DNA from: an uncultured Prochlorococcus sp.
GTDB taxonomy: Bacteria; Cyanobacteriota; Cyanobacteriia; PCC-6307; Cyanobiaceae
Reading direction: 5' to 3'
NCBI GenBank assembly: GCA_902587615.1
Contig: CACILY010000011.1
Span: 1-35,521, forward strand
DNA: 35,521 nt
Translations under genes and position numbers: made by a program
In this document: positions 1 through 10,361 of the stretch, piece by piece
Layout: each line of letters starts with the position of its first letter
How positions within the stretch are numbered: position 1 is the first letter of the stretch
Notes under the pieces: generated by a model
Told to the model about the DNA's origin: nothing
Seen by the model: only the letters and a program-made list of their open reading frames with translations
The model's database searches: none

Positions 1-2
1 GT

Positions 3-176
3 GGTGGAAAAAGGAATGGTTCATCTATGAAGAATGGAAATGCTCAAGCTAATAGAAAGGAAGTGAAGAAAGTTGTTCATAGTGATGCTCCTAATTTAGA
101 AGCCCCAGATCCTAGATGGGCAGGTGAATTGGCTAAGTTAAAGGATCTACTAGCTAATCAAAAAACAGCTGTTTAA
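3..176 (+). CDS. 3' end of an unidentified gene (partial)
   Basis: An open frame runs in from the left edge and stops at TAA 174-176. It gives about 57 residues, hydrophilic and Lys/Asn-rich at first, ending in a short helix-like tail (…PRWAGELAKLKDLL…). There is an in-frame ATG at 27, so a 49-residue small protein is possible, but the frame is also open upstream and a longer truncated gene is more likely. It converges on crtB with only 23 bases between the stops. I do not recognise the family and assign no function. Confidence 0.5.
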   Translation, partial: GGKRNGSSMKNGNAQANRKEVKKVVHSDAPNLEAPDPRWAGELAKLKDLLANQKTAV

Positions 177-199
177 CTGACTACATATATAGGTTTAAA

Positions 200-1141
200 T
201 TAATTTTTCAAAATCTGTTCTATTTTATATCTCTCGTCACCTATCGCTAAGAAATAAGATAGAGGTAGATTAATAAATTTTATGAAGTTATTCACATAGG
301 CGCGGTTATTGAAAACGTCATAATCGAGCTTTTCAATTGAATCTAGAATCCCTCTATATAGTCTTAAAGATGTCCAAATTGGCCAACGAGAATCTATTGA
401 GAGCAAGCGAATACCTTCTTCTGACCGAGAAAACCACTCTCTAGCTCGATCTAATTGAAAACGCATTAATGATTTCCAAGCATTATTAATACGACCAGCC
501 ATTAAATCATCTTCTGAATATCCAAAACGATTGAGATCTTCTAATGGAAGATATATACGTCCTCTTCCTCGATCTTCTCCAACATCTCTAAGTATATTGG
601 TTAATTGATTTGCAATTCCTAATGCAATTGCTGCATCTGAAGTGTCAGGTATTTCCCCACCTTTTTTGGATAAATATGCATTATCAATTCCTATAACTCC
701 TTGGGTCATTAGACCTACAGTTCCTGCTACTCGGTAGCAATAAACTTCAAGATCTTTAAAAGTTTCATATCTTTTGCAATTGAGATCCATTCTTTGACCC
801 TCAATCATATCTAGATAGGGAGTTATTGATTGTGGAAATTGTTCTAATGTATCGGCCATAACAGCATCAAGATCATCAACTATTTTCCCTGTAAATAATG
901 CTTTAGTTTTTTCTTCCCATCTATCCAATCGATCAGATAATTCAGTTAATTCACATAATTGAGCTTCAGGGCTATCCATTAACTCGTCAGTTCTTCTACA
1001 CCAAACATAAATTGCCCATATTGCTTTACGTTTCTTAGGAGGAAGCAACATAGTTCCTAAGTAGAAAGTTTTAGCCCAATGGGCTGTCTCCTTCCTGCAG
1101 GATTCATAAGCTTTTTCTAGGTTGAAATTAAGCTGGGTCAA
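200..1141 (-). CDS. crtB: Phytoene synthase
   Basis: Condenses two geranylgeranyl diphosphates head-to-head to phytoene, the first committed step of carotenoid synthesis. At 313 residues it has the usual family length. Both Asp-rich prenyl-diphosphate/Mg2+ motifs are visible: DELMD at residues 52-56 and DVGED at 186-190, with the flanking TNILR and GRIYLP segments typical of squalene/phytoene synthases. The start is TTG at 1139-1141. An in-frame TAA lies two codons upstream and the next ATG is residue 31, too far inside the fold, so TTG is the best start. It follows crtP on the same strand with a 98-base gap, so the two are probably co-transcribed. Confidence 0.95.
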   Translation of the reverse strand: MTQLNFNLEKAYESCRKETAHWAKTFYLGTMLLPPKKRKAIWAIYVWCRRTDELMDSPEAQLCELTELSDRLDRWEEKTKALFTGKIVDDLDAVMADTLEQFPQSITPYLDMIEGQRMDLNCKRYETFKDLEVYCYRVAGTVGLMTQGVIGIDNAYLSKKGGEIPDTSDAAIALGIANQLTNILRDVGEDRGRGRIYLPLEDLNRFGYSEDDLMAGRINNAWKSLMRFQLDRAREWFSRSEEGIRLLSIDSRWPIWTSLRLYRGILDSIEKLDYDVFNNRAYVNNFIKFINLPLSYFLAIGDERYKIEQILKN

Positions 1142-1176
1142 GGCTTAATAGTGGGGTAATTGTTGATGGTTGTCAT
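1138..1176 (-). other. Possible 12-codon leader ORF overlapping the crtB start
   Basis: On the minus strand an ATG at 1174-1176 opens a 12-residue frame (MTTINNYPTIKP) whose TGA (1138-1140) overlaps the crtB TTG as TTGA. This resembles the ATGA overlaps used for translational coupling. No clear Shine-Dalgarno precedes the ATG. It may be chance in an AT-rich spacer. Confidence 0.25.
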
Positions 1177-1239
1177 TGAGTTAGAGATCAATAGCGTCAA
1201 TGAAAATAGCTTTTTTCCAGATTAAGGCTGTGTAAGCAC

Positions 1240-2697
<1,458 letters not shown>

Positions 2698-2722
2698 TTA
2701 CCAACCTAACCATTGAATCGTA

Positions 2723-3070
2723 ATGCCTGATACGTTTTTAAAATCAACTACGCGTCATGTTCGATTGTTTACAGCTAAAGTTGAGGAGGATAATTTGATT
2801 TTTGATGAGGATCACCTCACATTAGATCTTGATCCAGATAATGAATTTGTTTGGACTGAGGAAGTTGTTGAAAAAGTTCAAAAACGTTTCAAGGAATTAG
2901 TCGAATCTCAATCAGGGCAAGAACTTAATGATTACTCCCTAAGAAAAATTGGTTCAGAGTTAGAAGGAACTATTAGAAAACTTCTTCAAGCAGGTGAATT
3001 AAGTTATAACCCAGATTGCAGAGTCTTAAATTATTCAATGGGTCTTCCAAGAACCCCTGATTTGTTGTGA
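2723..3070 (+). CDS. ndhM: NDH-1 subunit M
   Basis: A 115-residue soluble subunit specific to the photosynthetic NDH-1 complex of cyanobacteria and plastids, placed by structural work in the peripheral (hydrophilic) arm. The sequence has no membrane segment, an acidic centre, and the family's C-terminal [17 protein letters not shown] start. Its TGA (3068-3070) overlaps the GTG start of the next gene by four bases (GTGA), suggesting translational coupling. It lies next to crtP, crtB and rbcR, an order I recall from other Prochlorococcus genomes. Confidence 0.93.
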   Translation: MPDTFLKSTTRHVRLFTAKVEEDNLIFDEDHLTLDLDPDNEFVWTEEVVEKVQKRFKELVESQSGQELNDYSLRKIGSELEGTIRKLLQAGELSYNPDCRVLNYSMGLPRTPDLL

Positions 3071-3729
3071 GCCGCTCTCCTTATAACAGATTCCCCCCCT
3101 CCGGACGTCGAGGTCCTGCCCGCTCAGATGGTAGACAGAGAAATTATTCAGAACGACTAGGAGGACCTTCTCAGAGTCGAAGAGGTTATGGCCCACCTTC
3201 TGGCCCAGGAGGTCCTTCTAATCCTTCTCAAGGTGGTAGTGGTATCAAACTTAATACTGGAACTATTGCAATACTGGCTGGTGTTTTGATTTTAGGAGTA
3301 GGTATTGGTAGCGCGGTGACTAGTACAACCCAAGGAGGGCAGGGCAATATAGCCAGTCAGCAACAATTAGATATGGCAGTTCCTGATCCTGAGTTTTGTA
3401 GGCAATGGGGTGCAAGTGCTTTTGTAATTGACGTTGAAATGTATACAACATTAAATCCATCAACTAGTTTTGTTACTCAACCTGCGTTACAGCCTGGATG
3501 TGTCATTAGAAGAGAGAATTGGACGGTTCTCCAAAAGCAAGGAGCAATCACGAATGAAGATGTTAGAGAATGCAAGCAAAGAATGAATACTTTCGCTTAT
3601 ATAGGCTCGATTAGAGATAATCCTATTGTTCGCTGTGTTTATCAAGCAGATGTGAATGAGAATAAATTTATAATTAAAGGAGCTTCAGAAGATGCCGTTG
3701 GAATCAATCAAGAAGCAATTAACTTTTAA
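3067..3729 (+). CDS. DUF3172-like membrane-anchored protein of unknown function
   Basis: A 220-residue protein with three visible parts. Residues 1-62 are a disordered, positively charged Pro/Gly/Arg/Ser-rich tail. Residues about 64-84 form one hydrophobic segment ([16 protein letters not shown]). Residues about 100-210 form a globular domain with several Cys (for example in [15 protein letters not shown] and VRECKQR). This matches my memory of DUF3172, a cyanobacteria-restricted family. The GTG start overlaps the ndhM stop. Translational coupling to ndhM suggests, but does not show, a role near NDH-1 or the thylakoid membrane. The Cys-containing domain after the anchor could be lumenal or periplasmic. 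Confidence 0.8.
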   Translation: MSRSPYNRFPPSGRRGPARSDGRQRNYSERLGGPSQSRRGYGPPSGPGGPSNPSQGGSGIKLNTGTIAILAGVLILGVGIGSAVTSTTQGGQGNIASQQQLDMAVPDPEFCRQWGASAFVIDVEMYTTLNPSTSFVTQPALQPGCVIRRENWTVLQKQGAITNEDVRECKQRMNTFAYIGSIRDNPIVRCVYQADVNENKFIIKGASEDAVGINQEAINF

Positions 3730-3733
3730 TTAT

Positions 3734-4687
3734 TTAGGCTTTATCTTTGCTTTTGAGTGGTGAATCTTGACTGCAAAAGATAGGTAATATATTTTCCATA
3801 AATGCATTTGCAGCTCGGGAACTGTATCTGTTGGGATTTGTAATTAACTTCAATTCTCGTTGCACTACTAAATCTGCAATAACTGGTTTGTGAATTGATC
3901 CAGAAGAAAGTTCTTTTTCTATTGAGATAACTGGTAAGAAAGCGGCACCAAGACCTGATTGAACAGCATTTTTTATTGCCTCAAATGAATTTAATTCCAT
4001 TTCTATTATGAGTCTTTGAGTATCTAATCCAGAATTTATAAGTAGTTGATCTACTACTTTTCTAGTAGTTGCCTTGGCATCTAAACTAACAAAAGATAAT
4101 TTATAAAGATCTTCTTTAGTTAATTCGGAAAGTTTCGATAAAGGATGTTTTGAAGGTAGAACGAGCGCAAGTTCATCACTGGCATATGGAATTACTTCTA
4201 ATAATTCATTTAGCTCTAATGGAAGTTGACCTCCAACAATGGCAAGATCAAGTTGACCATTGGCGACACTCCAACTAGTTCTTCTTGTGCTATGTATTTG
4301 AAGTTGTACTGAAACTTGAGGATACTTTTGTCTAAACAGTCCAATCATTCGAGGCATTAGGTATGTCCCTGTTGTTTGACTAGCTCCAACTATTAAAGAC
4401 CCTCCTTGTAAATTGTTTAGGTCTTCAATTGCCTTGCAAGTTTCTTGACATTGTCCAAGAATTCTTTCGCAATAATTTACTAATAATTTCCCTGCTTCTG
4501 TTAATTGCGCTTTTCTGCCACCTCTATCAAAAATTGTAATTTCTAATTGCTTTTCAAGATTTTGAATTTGAAGGCTTACTGCAGGTTGAGTCACATACAA
4601 ACTTTCAGCAGCTTTTTTAAAGCTCCCCTCGCTAACTATAGCCTTGAGGATTCTTAATTGATCTAGTGTGAAAGGCAGTTCGGACAT
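3734..4687 (-). CDS. rbcR: LysR-type regulator RbcR (Ycf30)
   Basis: A 317-residue LysR-family transcription factor. The N-terminal winged helix-turn-helix covers residues about 6-65 ([20 protein letters not shown], then [17 protein letters not shown]), followed by the linker helix and a periplasmic-binding-like effector domain (about 90-300). The closeness to ndhM/crtP and the sequence character point to RbcR, the regulator of Rubisco and carbon-concentrating genes, rather than other cyanobacterial LysR proteins; this is family knowledge plus context. ATG start at 4687. A GC-rich hairpin lies 4 bases upstream. It is transcribed divergently from the Z-ISO gene and ends 4 bases from the DUF3172 gene. 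Confidence 0.9.
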   Translation of the reverse strand: MSELPFTLDQLRILKAIVSEGSFKKAAESLYVTQPAVSLQIQNLEKQLEITIFDRGGRKAQLTEAGKLLVNYCERILGQCQETCKAIEDLNNLQGGSLIVGASQTTGTYLMPRMIGLFRQKYPQVSVQLQIHSTRRTSWSVANGQLDLAIVGGQLPLELNELLEVIPYASDELALVLPSKHPLSKLSELTKEDLYKLSFVSLDAKATTRKVVDQLLINSGLDTQRLIIEMELNSFEAIKNAVQSGLGAAFLPVISIEKELSSGSIHKPVIADLVVQRELKLITNPNRYSSRAANAFMENILPIFCSQDSPLKSKDKA

Positions 4688-4691
4688 GAGG

Positions 4692-4707
4692 GCTGCCAGA
4701 TGGCAGC
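4692..4707 (-). promoter_or_regulatory. Perfect hairpin/inverted repeat immediately upstream of rbcR
   Basis: GCTGCC (4692-4697) and GGCAGC (4702-4707) form a perfect 6-bp GC-rich stem around a 4-base loop, four bases before the rbcR ATG in otherwise AT-rich DNA. It could be an autoregulatory operator or an mRNA hairpin limiting ribosome access. No U-tract follows on either strand, so it is not a typical terminator. Confidence 0.5.
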
Positions 4708-4784
4708 AATAAGAGTAAAAACTTTACTGCCTAAATGCCTAGACCAGAGAATTTAATAATAATTAAGCAGGTATATCGAGCTAA

Positions 4785-5531
4785 ATGCCCCTAGAAGGAA
4801 TTCATCAATCAAGCTATGTGATGCTTTTGTTATTAGTGGTTTTTGCAGTTATTCATAGTGGAGGGGCGGCGCTAAGAAATAAAGCAGAGAATTTGATTGG
4901 CGCTAGGGCCTGGAGGATTATTTTTGCTCTTGTTAGTATCCCTTCTGCAACTATTGTGATTGGATATTTTTTAGCCCATCGTTATGACGGAATTCGTCTT
5001 TGGAACCTTCAAGGAACTCCAGGCATAATCCCAATAATTTGGATCATTACAGCTGTTAGTTTTTTGTTTTTATACCCAGCTACTTATAACCTTTTAGAGA
5101 TACCAGCAGTAGTGAAACCCCAAGTAAGACTTTATGCGACTGGGATTATAAGGATTAGCAGGCATCCTCAAGCTATTGGTCAGATACTTTGGTGTTTTGC
5201 TCATAGTCTTTGGATTGGTACAAGTTTTATGATGTTTACTTGCTTAGGCTTAATTGGTCATCATCTTTTTGCTATTTGGCATGGAGATAGGCGCTTAAGG
5301 GCAAGGTTTGGGAATGAATTTGAGGAATTGAAAAGAAATACATCTGTAATTCCTTTCCTTGCTCTTATGGATGGAAGACAAAAGTTTGTTTGGCAGGAAT
5401 TTGCAAAGCCCTCACAGATAGGGATTTGCGTCGCAATTGCAATTATTTGGTGGTCGCATCGTTTTATTTCTTTAGGAAGTGAAGCGTTTTTATCTGTCGA
5501 TTTAACAGAACTTCTGAGATTAAATGCTTAA
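4785..5531 (+). CDS. Z-ISO: NnrU-family membrane protein, probable 15-cis-zeta-carotene isomerase (Z-ISO)
   Basis: A 248-residue integral membrane protein with about six hydrophobic segments. It belongs to the NnrU family, which includes plant Z-ISO, a heme-dependent enzyme that isomerises the 15-cis bond of tri-cis zeta-carotene between phytoene desaturase and zeta-carotene desaturase. The segments RHPQAIGQILWCFAHSLWIG (126-145), GHHLF (158-162), HGDRRL (166-171) and TSVIPF (186-191) match my memory of plant Z-ISO closely. Candidate heme ligands are among His24, His127, His140, His159/160 and His166. It lies 2.2 kb from crtP, which supports the role. The common label 'NnrU' (denitrification) would be misleading here. 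ATG start; followed by ndhF 23 bases downstream. Confidence 0.85.
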   Translation: MPLEGIHQSSYVMLLLLVVFAVIHSGGAALRNKAENLIGARAWRIIFALVSIPSATIVIGYFLAHRYDGIRLWNLQGTPGIIPIIWIITAVSFLFLYPATYNLLEIPAVVKPQVRLYATGIIRISRHPQAIGQILWCFAHSLWIGTSFMMFTCLGLIGHHLFAIWHGDRRLRARFGNEFEELKRNTSVIPFLALMDGRQKFVWQEFAKPSQIGICVAIAIIWWSHRFISLGSEAFLSVDLTELLRLNA

Positions 5532-5554
5532 ACTTTAGAAAAATAAGCTGCGGA

Positions 5555-7567
5555 ATGTATTCAGCTGCTGAACTCGCTTGGTTAATCCCGGTACTTCCCC
5601 TAATTGGAGGAGTCCTTGCTGGCATGGGACTTATAAGTTTTAACAAAGAAATTAATAAATTAAGAAAACCTATTGCAATAGCTCTTGTTTCGCTAGTTGG
5701 TTTCGCTGCATTTTTGAGTTATGCAGTTTTAATTGAACAATTAGCGGGCGCTGCTCCAGTTGAACATTTATTTGTTTGGGCAAGTGCAGGAGATTTCACT
5801 CTGCCTATGGGATATGTAATTGATCCTCTAGCTGCAGTAATGCTTGCTTTGGTTACCACCATAGCTTTTTTGGTGATGATCTATTCGCATGGATATATGG
5901 CACACGATAAAGGCTATGTTCGTTTTTTTACTTATCTAGCTTTATTTAGTAGTTCCATGTTGGGCTTAATTGTTAGTCCAAATCTTTTGGAGATTTATGT
6001 TTTCTGGGAATTAGTGGGGATGTGTTCTTATCTGCTAGTTGGTTTTTGGTATGACAGAGATGGAGCTGCGCATGCTGCTCAGAAAGCATTTGTTGTAAAT
6101 AGAGTTGGCGATTTTGGACTGTTGTTGGGAATTTTGGGTTTGTTTTGGGCTACAGGAAGTTTTGACTTTCAAGGTATTGCTTCTGGACTTGCAGATGCAC
6201 TTCAGGCAGGCACTGTTCCGAATTGGGCAGCATTAACTATATGTCTTTTGGTCTTTATGGGCCCAATGGCTAAATCAGCTCAATTTCCTTTACATGTTTG
6301 GCTTCCAGATGCGATGGAAGGTCCTACACCGATATCAGCCTTAATACATGCAGCCACAATGGTTGCGGCTGGTGTTTTTCTGGTCGCAAGATTAGAACCT
6401 CTCTATTCTCAATTTCCATTAGTGGGATTAGTCATTGCCATTGTTGGAACAATTACTTGTTTTCTCGGTGCTTCAATTGCTTTAACACAAATGGACCTTA
6501 AAAAAGGTCTTGCTTATAGCACTGTTTCTCAACTTGGATACATGATGCTTGCCATGGGATGTGGAGCTCCTGTTGCAGGAATGTTTCATCTAGTTACCCA
6601 TGCTTTTTTTAAAGCAATGCTGTTCTTGGGTTCTGGATCGGTTATTCATTCAATGGAGGATGTGGTTGGTCATGAACCAATTCTTGCGCAAGATATGAGA
6701 TTAATGGGTGGATTGAGGAAGAAGATGCCAATAACTGCAGTGACTTTTTTAATTGGCTGTATTGCAATAAGTGGAATTCCGCCTTTGGCAGGATTTTGGA
6801 GTAAAGATGAAATTCTTGGACAAGCCTTTATTAGTTTTCCTGTTCTTTGGTTTATCGGGTTTTTAACAGCAGGTATGACAGCGTTTTATATGTTCAGGCT
6901 TTATTTTCTAACTTTTGAAGGTGAATTTCGTGGAGAGAATAAAGAATTGCAAAGTCAGTTGCTTTTGATGGCGGGTAAAGAAACTGATGAGACTGATGAA
7001 TTTCATGCTGGTGAATTACATGAATCTCCTTGGTCAATGACACTTCCATTGAGAATTCTAGCAGTTCCATCAATTTTTATTGGTTTATTAGGAGCACCTT
7101 GGAATAGTGTCTTTGCAAGATTACTTAACCCTAGTGAGGCGATTGAGATGGCAGAGAGTTTTAGATGGAGTGAATTCTTACCACTTGCATTTGGATCTGT
7201 TTTGATTTCAATTTCAGGGATTACTTTAGCTGTTTTTGCTTATTATTTAAAGAGAATTGATTTGGGTAAGCTTGTAGCCTCAAGATATAAACTGATTAAT
7301 AATTTTTTAATTAATAAATGGTACCTTGATGATATAAATGAAAAAATATTTATTAGAGGTAGCAGAAAACTTGCTAGAGAAGTTTTAGAAGTTGATGCCA
7401 AAGTAGTTGATGGCATTGTTAACTTAACTGGATTGTTAACACTAGGAAGTGGAGAAGGGCTTAAATATTTTGAGACTGGTCGTGCTCAGTTCTATGCCTT
7501 GATTGTGTTTGGAGGAGTTATTGCCTTGGTTGCACTTTTCTCAGTTTTAGGACCTTCTCCTATTTAG
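5555..7567 (+). CDS. ndhF: NDH-1 subunit 5 (NdhF1)
   Basis: A 670-residue antiporter-like subunit at the distal end of the NDH-1 membrane arm, contributing to proton pumping in respiration and cyclic electron flow. Many hydrophobic segments are visible. Signature stretches are FWELVGMCSYLLVGFW (TM5 Glu), the segment MEGPTPISALIHAATMV (about 254-270) and KKGLAYSTVSQLGYMM. The C-terminal part has a long amphipathic stretch and a final membrane helix, as in NuoL/NdhF. ATG start. It precedes ndhD1, the pairing seen for the NDH-1L type as opposed to the CO2-uptake NdhF3/D3 type; subtype inferred from context. Confidence 0.95.
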   Translation: MYSAAELAWLIPVLPLIGGVLAGMGLISFNKEINKLRKPIAIALVSLVGFAAFLSYAVLIEQLAGAAPVEHLFVWASAGDFTLPMGYVIDPLAAVMLALVTTIAFLVMIYSHGYMAHDKGYVRFFTYLALFSSSMLGLIVSPNLLEIYVFWELVGMCSYLLVGFWYDRDGAAHAAQKAFVVNRVGDFGLLLGILGLFWATGSFDFQGIASGLADALQAGTVPNWAALTICLLVFMGPMAKSAQFPLHVWLPDAMEGPTPISALIHAATMVAAGVFLVARLEPLYSQFPLVGLVIAIVGTITCFLGASIALTQMDLKKGLAYSTVSQLGYMMLAMGCGAPVAGMFHLVTHAFFKAMLFLGSGSVIHSMEDVVGHEPILAQDMRLMGGLRKKMPITAVTFLIGCIAISGIPPLAGFWSKDEILGQAFISFPVLWFIGFLTAGMTAFYMFRLYFLTFEGEFRGENKELQSQLLLMAGKETDETDEFHAGELHESPWSMTLPLRILAVPSIFIGLLGAPWNSVFARLLNPSEAIEMAESFRWSEFLPLAFGSVLISISGITLAVFAYYLKRIDLGKLVASRYKLINNFLINKWYLDDINEKIFIRGSRKLAREVLEVDAKVVDGIVNLTGLLTLGSGEGLKYFETGRAQFYALIVFGGVIALVALFSVLGPSPI

Positions 7568-7667
7568 ATCATGCAGAGTTTTGTGTGTGTCATCCCCTAT
7601 CTAATAGATGTAATAACTGCCAGGATTTCTACACTCCAACAAGCAGCGATTCGAGTTTTAGGTGTTG

Positions 7668-9332
7668 ATGCTGGCTAGTAATGCAACTTTTTTAACGAGT
7701 TCAGTTATTGACTCGACTATTTACCCTATGGATTTTCCTTGGTTAAGTCTTTCTATTCTTTTCCCTATTGTTGGGTCTTTAATTGTTCCGTTCATTCCTG
7801 ACGAGGGAGATGGGAAAAAAGTGAGATGGTTCGCTTTGGCTATCTCTTTAGTCACTTTTTTGATCACTGTCGCTGCTTATTTAACTGGATATGACCCTGC
7901 TGAAGAAGGATTGCAACTTGCAGAAAGAGTTAGTTGGTTGCCTGCTTTAGGACTGACATGGTCTGTAGGTGCTGATGGCCTATCAATGCCTTTGATATTG
8001 CTTAGTAGCTTTATCACTGCTTTAGCCGTATTAGCTGCATGGCCAGTCACTTTTAAACCTAAGTTGTTTTTCTTTTTAATCCTGGCAATGGATGGTGGGC
8101 AAATAGCTGTATTTGCTGTTCAGGATATGCTTCTTTTCTTCTTGGCTTGGGAGCTGGAATTGCTTCCAGTTTATTTATTATTAGCTATTTGGGGAGGAAA
8201 GAAGCGTCAATATGCAGCTACAAAATTCATTATTTATACAGCAGGTAGCTCATTATTTATTCTTTTAGCTGCTCTTGGCATGGGATTTTTTGGAGGAGGA
8301 ACTCCAAATTTTGAATATACTCAACTAGCACAACAGGATTTCAGTAAAGGATTTCAATTACTTTGTTATGGCGGTCTATTAATTGCCTTTGGAGTAAAGC
8401 TTCCGATAGTTCCTTTGCATACATGGCTTCCTGATGCTCATGGAGAGGCTACGGCTCCTGTTCATATGCTTTTAGCTGGAATACTTTTGAAGATGGGAGG
8501 TTATGCACTTTTAAGATTTAATGCTCAATTATTACCTGAAGCACATGTTCAGTTTGCTCCTTTATTAATAGTCCTTGGAGTAGTCAATATTATTTATGCA
8601 GCATTAACTTCTTTTGCGCAAAGAAACCTAAAACGCAAGATTGCATATAGCTCTATAAGTCATATGGGTTTTGTTTTAATTGGAATAGGTAGCTTTAGTT
8701 CTTTAGGGACCAGCGGTGCCATGTTGCAAATGATTAGTCATGGATTAATAGGTGCAAGTTTATTCTTTTTAGTTGGTGCAACATATGACCGTACGCATAC
8801 TTTGCAACTTGAAGAGATGGGGGGTGTAGGGCAAAAAATGAGAATTATGTTTGCTCTATGGACTGTTTGTTCCTTAGCTTCTTTAGCTTTGCCAGGTATG
8901 AGTGGTTTTGTTTCGGAATTGATGGTTTTTGCAGGATTTGTTACCGATGAGGTTTATACCCTTCCATTTAGAGTTGTTATGGCTTGTTTTGCCGCATTTG
9001 GTGTGATTCTTACGCCAATTTATTTGTTATCTATGCTGAGAGAAATTTTCTTTGGCAAAGAGAATTCAGGCTTAGTTTCTAGTACTAAACTTGTAGATGC
9101 CGAACCTAGAGAAATTTATATAATTGGATCTTTATTGGTTCCAATTATTGGTATAGGACTTTATCCAAGAATTATTACTGATACTTATATCGCTTCCATT
9201 GATGATCTAGTTAAGAGAGATTTGGCACCTATTGAGAGGATAGATCAATCGCCAAGATCTAAATTATCTAATCAAAGAATTCAACCTGCATTTATCTCTG
9301 CTCCTCGATTGGGATTTATAAAAAGAATCTAA
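7668..9332 (+). CDS. ndhD: NDH-1 subunit 4 (NdhD1)
   Basis: About 554 residues; an antiporter-like proton-channel subunit of the NDH-1 membrane arm. Typical NuoM/NdhD motifs are present: [21 protein letters not shown] with its membrane Glu, [18 protein letters not shown], and [19 protein letters not shown] choose ATG 7668 because an AGG (7660-7662) lies five bases upstream. An in-frame GTG at 7662 overlaps that site, and an ATG at 7728 (MDFPWLSL) would trim a poorly conserved N-terminus. The spacer from ndhF is about 100 bases, so ndhD may have its own promoter. Confidence 0.93.
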   Translation: MLASNATFLTSSVIDSTIYPMDFPWLSLSILFPIVGSLIVPFIPDEGDGKKVRWFALAISLVTFLITVAAYLTGYDPAEEGLQLAERVSWLPALGLTWSVGADGLSMPLILLSSFITALAVLAAWPVTFKPKLFFFLILAMDGGQIAVFAVQDMLLFFLAWELELLPVYLLLAIWGGKKRQYAATKFIIYTAGSSLFILLAALGMGFFGGGTPNFEYTQLAQQDFSKGFQLLCYGGLLIAFGVKLPIVPLHTWLPDAHGEATAPVHMLLAGILLKMGGYALLRFNAQLLPEAHVQFAPLLIVLGVVNIIYAALTSFAQRNLKRKIAYSSISHMGFVLIGIGSFSSLGTSGAMLQMISHGLIGASLFFLVGATYDRTHTLQLEEMGGVGQKMRIMFALWTVCSLASLALPGMSGFVSELMVFAGFVTDEVYTLPFRVVMACFAAFGVILTPIYLLSMLREIFFGKENSGLVSSTKLVDAEPREIYIIGSLLVPIIGIGLYPRIITDTYIASIDDLVKRDLAPIERIDQSPRSKLSNQRIQPAFISAPRLGFIKRI

Positions 9333-9410
9333 ATTTTTTAATTATTAGAACTTTTTAATTCATAACTGGCATTGTTATTAATAGCTAGATAAATTGCCAA
9401 TAGCTTCTTA

Positions 9411-10307
9411 ATGGCTTTGCATGATAATTGTTTGAAAACTGGGTCCGAATCAGGTGCAAGATTTGCTATACGTCTTTTACGAGATGCTGCTGAAAGAGGT
9501 GAGATCGATCCTTGGGATGTGGACGTCATCCCAGTTGTAGATGGATTCTTGGATCAATTACGTCAAAGAATGGATATACCTAAGAAGATTTCATCAGAGT
9601 CCAAAATAACTGGTGGGAGTTATGAAAATGATTTAGCGGAAAGTAGTGAGGCTTTCCTCGCAGCATCTGTTTTAGTGTCTTTGAAGGCTGAAGTACTTGA
9701 AGCTGAAACATTCTCTGTAGATTCAGAAGTTGTTGATGATTTTGATTTAGATCTTGCGGAGCAAGGGTGGTTAGATGAGAGTTTTAATTTACCTGTGAGG
9801 CCAGAAAAGCATTTGGCTAGAAGATCAGTTGCCTTGCCTCCTTTTAGAAGATCCGTAACTTTGGGAGAATTAATAGAACAACTTGAATCAATTGCCGAGT
9901 CATTGGAATCTGATGAATTAAATAGTCGAAGAAGGAAAAGACAAAAGAGATTTAGTGATAGAGAGGTTATTGCTCAAGTTACCTCTTTAGCGCATAGAGA
10001 AAAATTACCTGAAACAACAGCTGCTTTAGGGGTTTATTTAAACAATTGGGAACAAGCATTGTATTGGATTGATTTTGAGTTCCTAGTAATTAATTGGGCA
10101 GAAAATGCCCCTAATGATTTAGATACTGATCGCATTGGAGTTTTTTGGGCGCTGCTTTTTTTATCTTCTCAAGGGAAAATAGAGCTTTCTCAAGAGGGCG
10201 CTCTTTATTCTCAATTGAAATTAAAACGAATACTTGAACCAGGAATGGTTGCACAACTTCCTTTAAATTCTCTTGAGGTGCCTCATATTGCGCCGGTGGC
10301 AGCTTAA
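9411..10307 (+). CDS. scpA: Segregation and condensation protein A (ScpA)
   Basis: A 298-residue kleisin-like subunit expected to bridge SMC heads in chromosome condensation. The N-terminal part matches the ScpA core: RFAIRLLRDAAERGEIDPWD followed by a helix ending near DFDLD, with the ALF-ASVLVSLKAEVL helix (about 83-97). A basic, variable linker (RRRKRQKR, about 165-175) follows. The C-terminus is winged-helix-like (VFWALLFLSSQGKIELSQEG, about 242-261), matching kleisin C-terminal domains. ATG start. It lies between ndhD and cugP on the same strand. The linker is longer and more acidic than in Bacillus ScpA, usual for cyanobacterial forms. Confidence 0.85.
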   Translation: MALHDNCLKTGSESGARFAIRLLRDAAERGEIDPWDVDVIPVVDGFLDQLRQRMDIPKKISSESKITGGSYENDLAESSEAFLAASVLVSLKAEVLEAETFSVDSEVVDDFDLDLAEQGWLDESFNLPVRPEKHLARRSVALPPFRRSVTLGELIEQLESIAESLESDELNSRRRKRQKRFSDREVIAQVTSLAHREKLPETTAALGVYLNNWEQALYWIDFEFLVINWAENAPNDLDTDRIGVFWALLFLSSQGKIELSQEGALYSQLKLKRILEPGMVAQLPLNSLEVPHIAPVAA

Positions 10308-10361
10308 ACTCCTTTTGATGTTTATTTAGGTTGGTTTAATTAGCCAAGGCCTAGAACGCCT

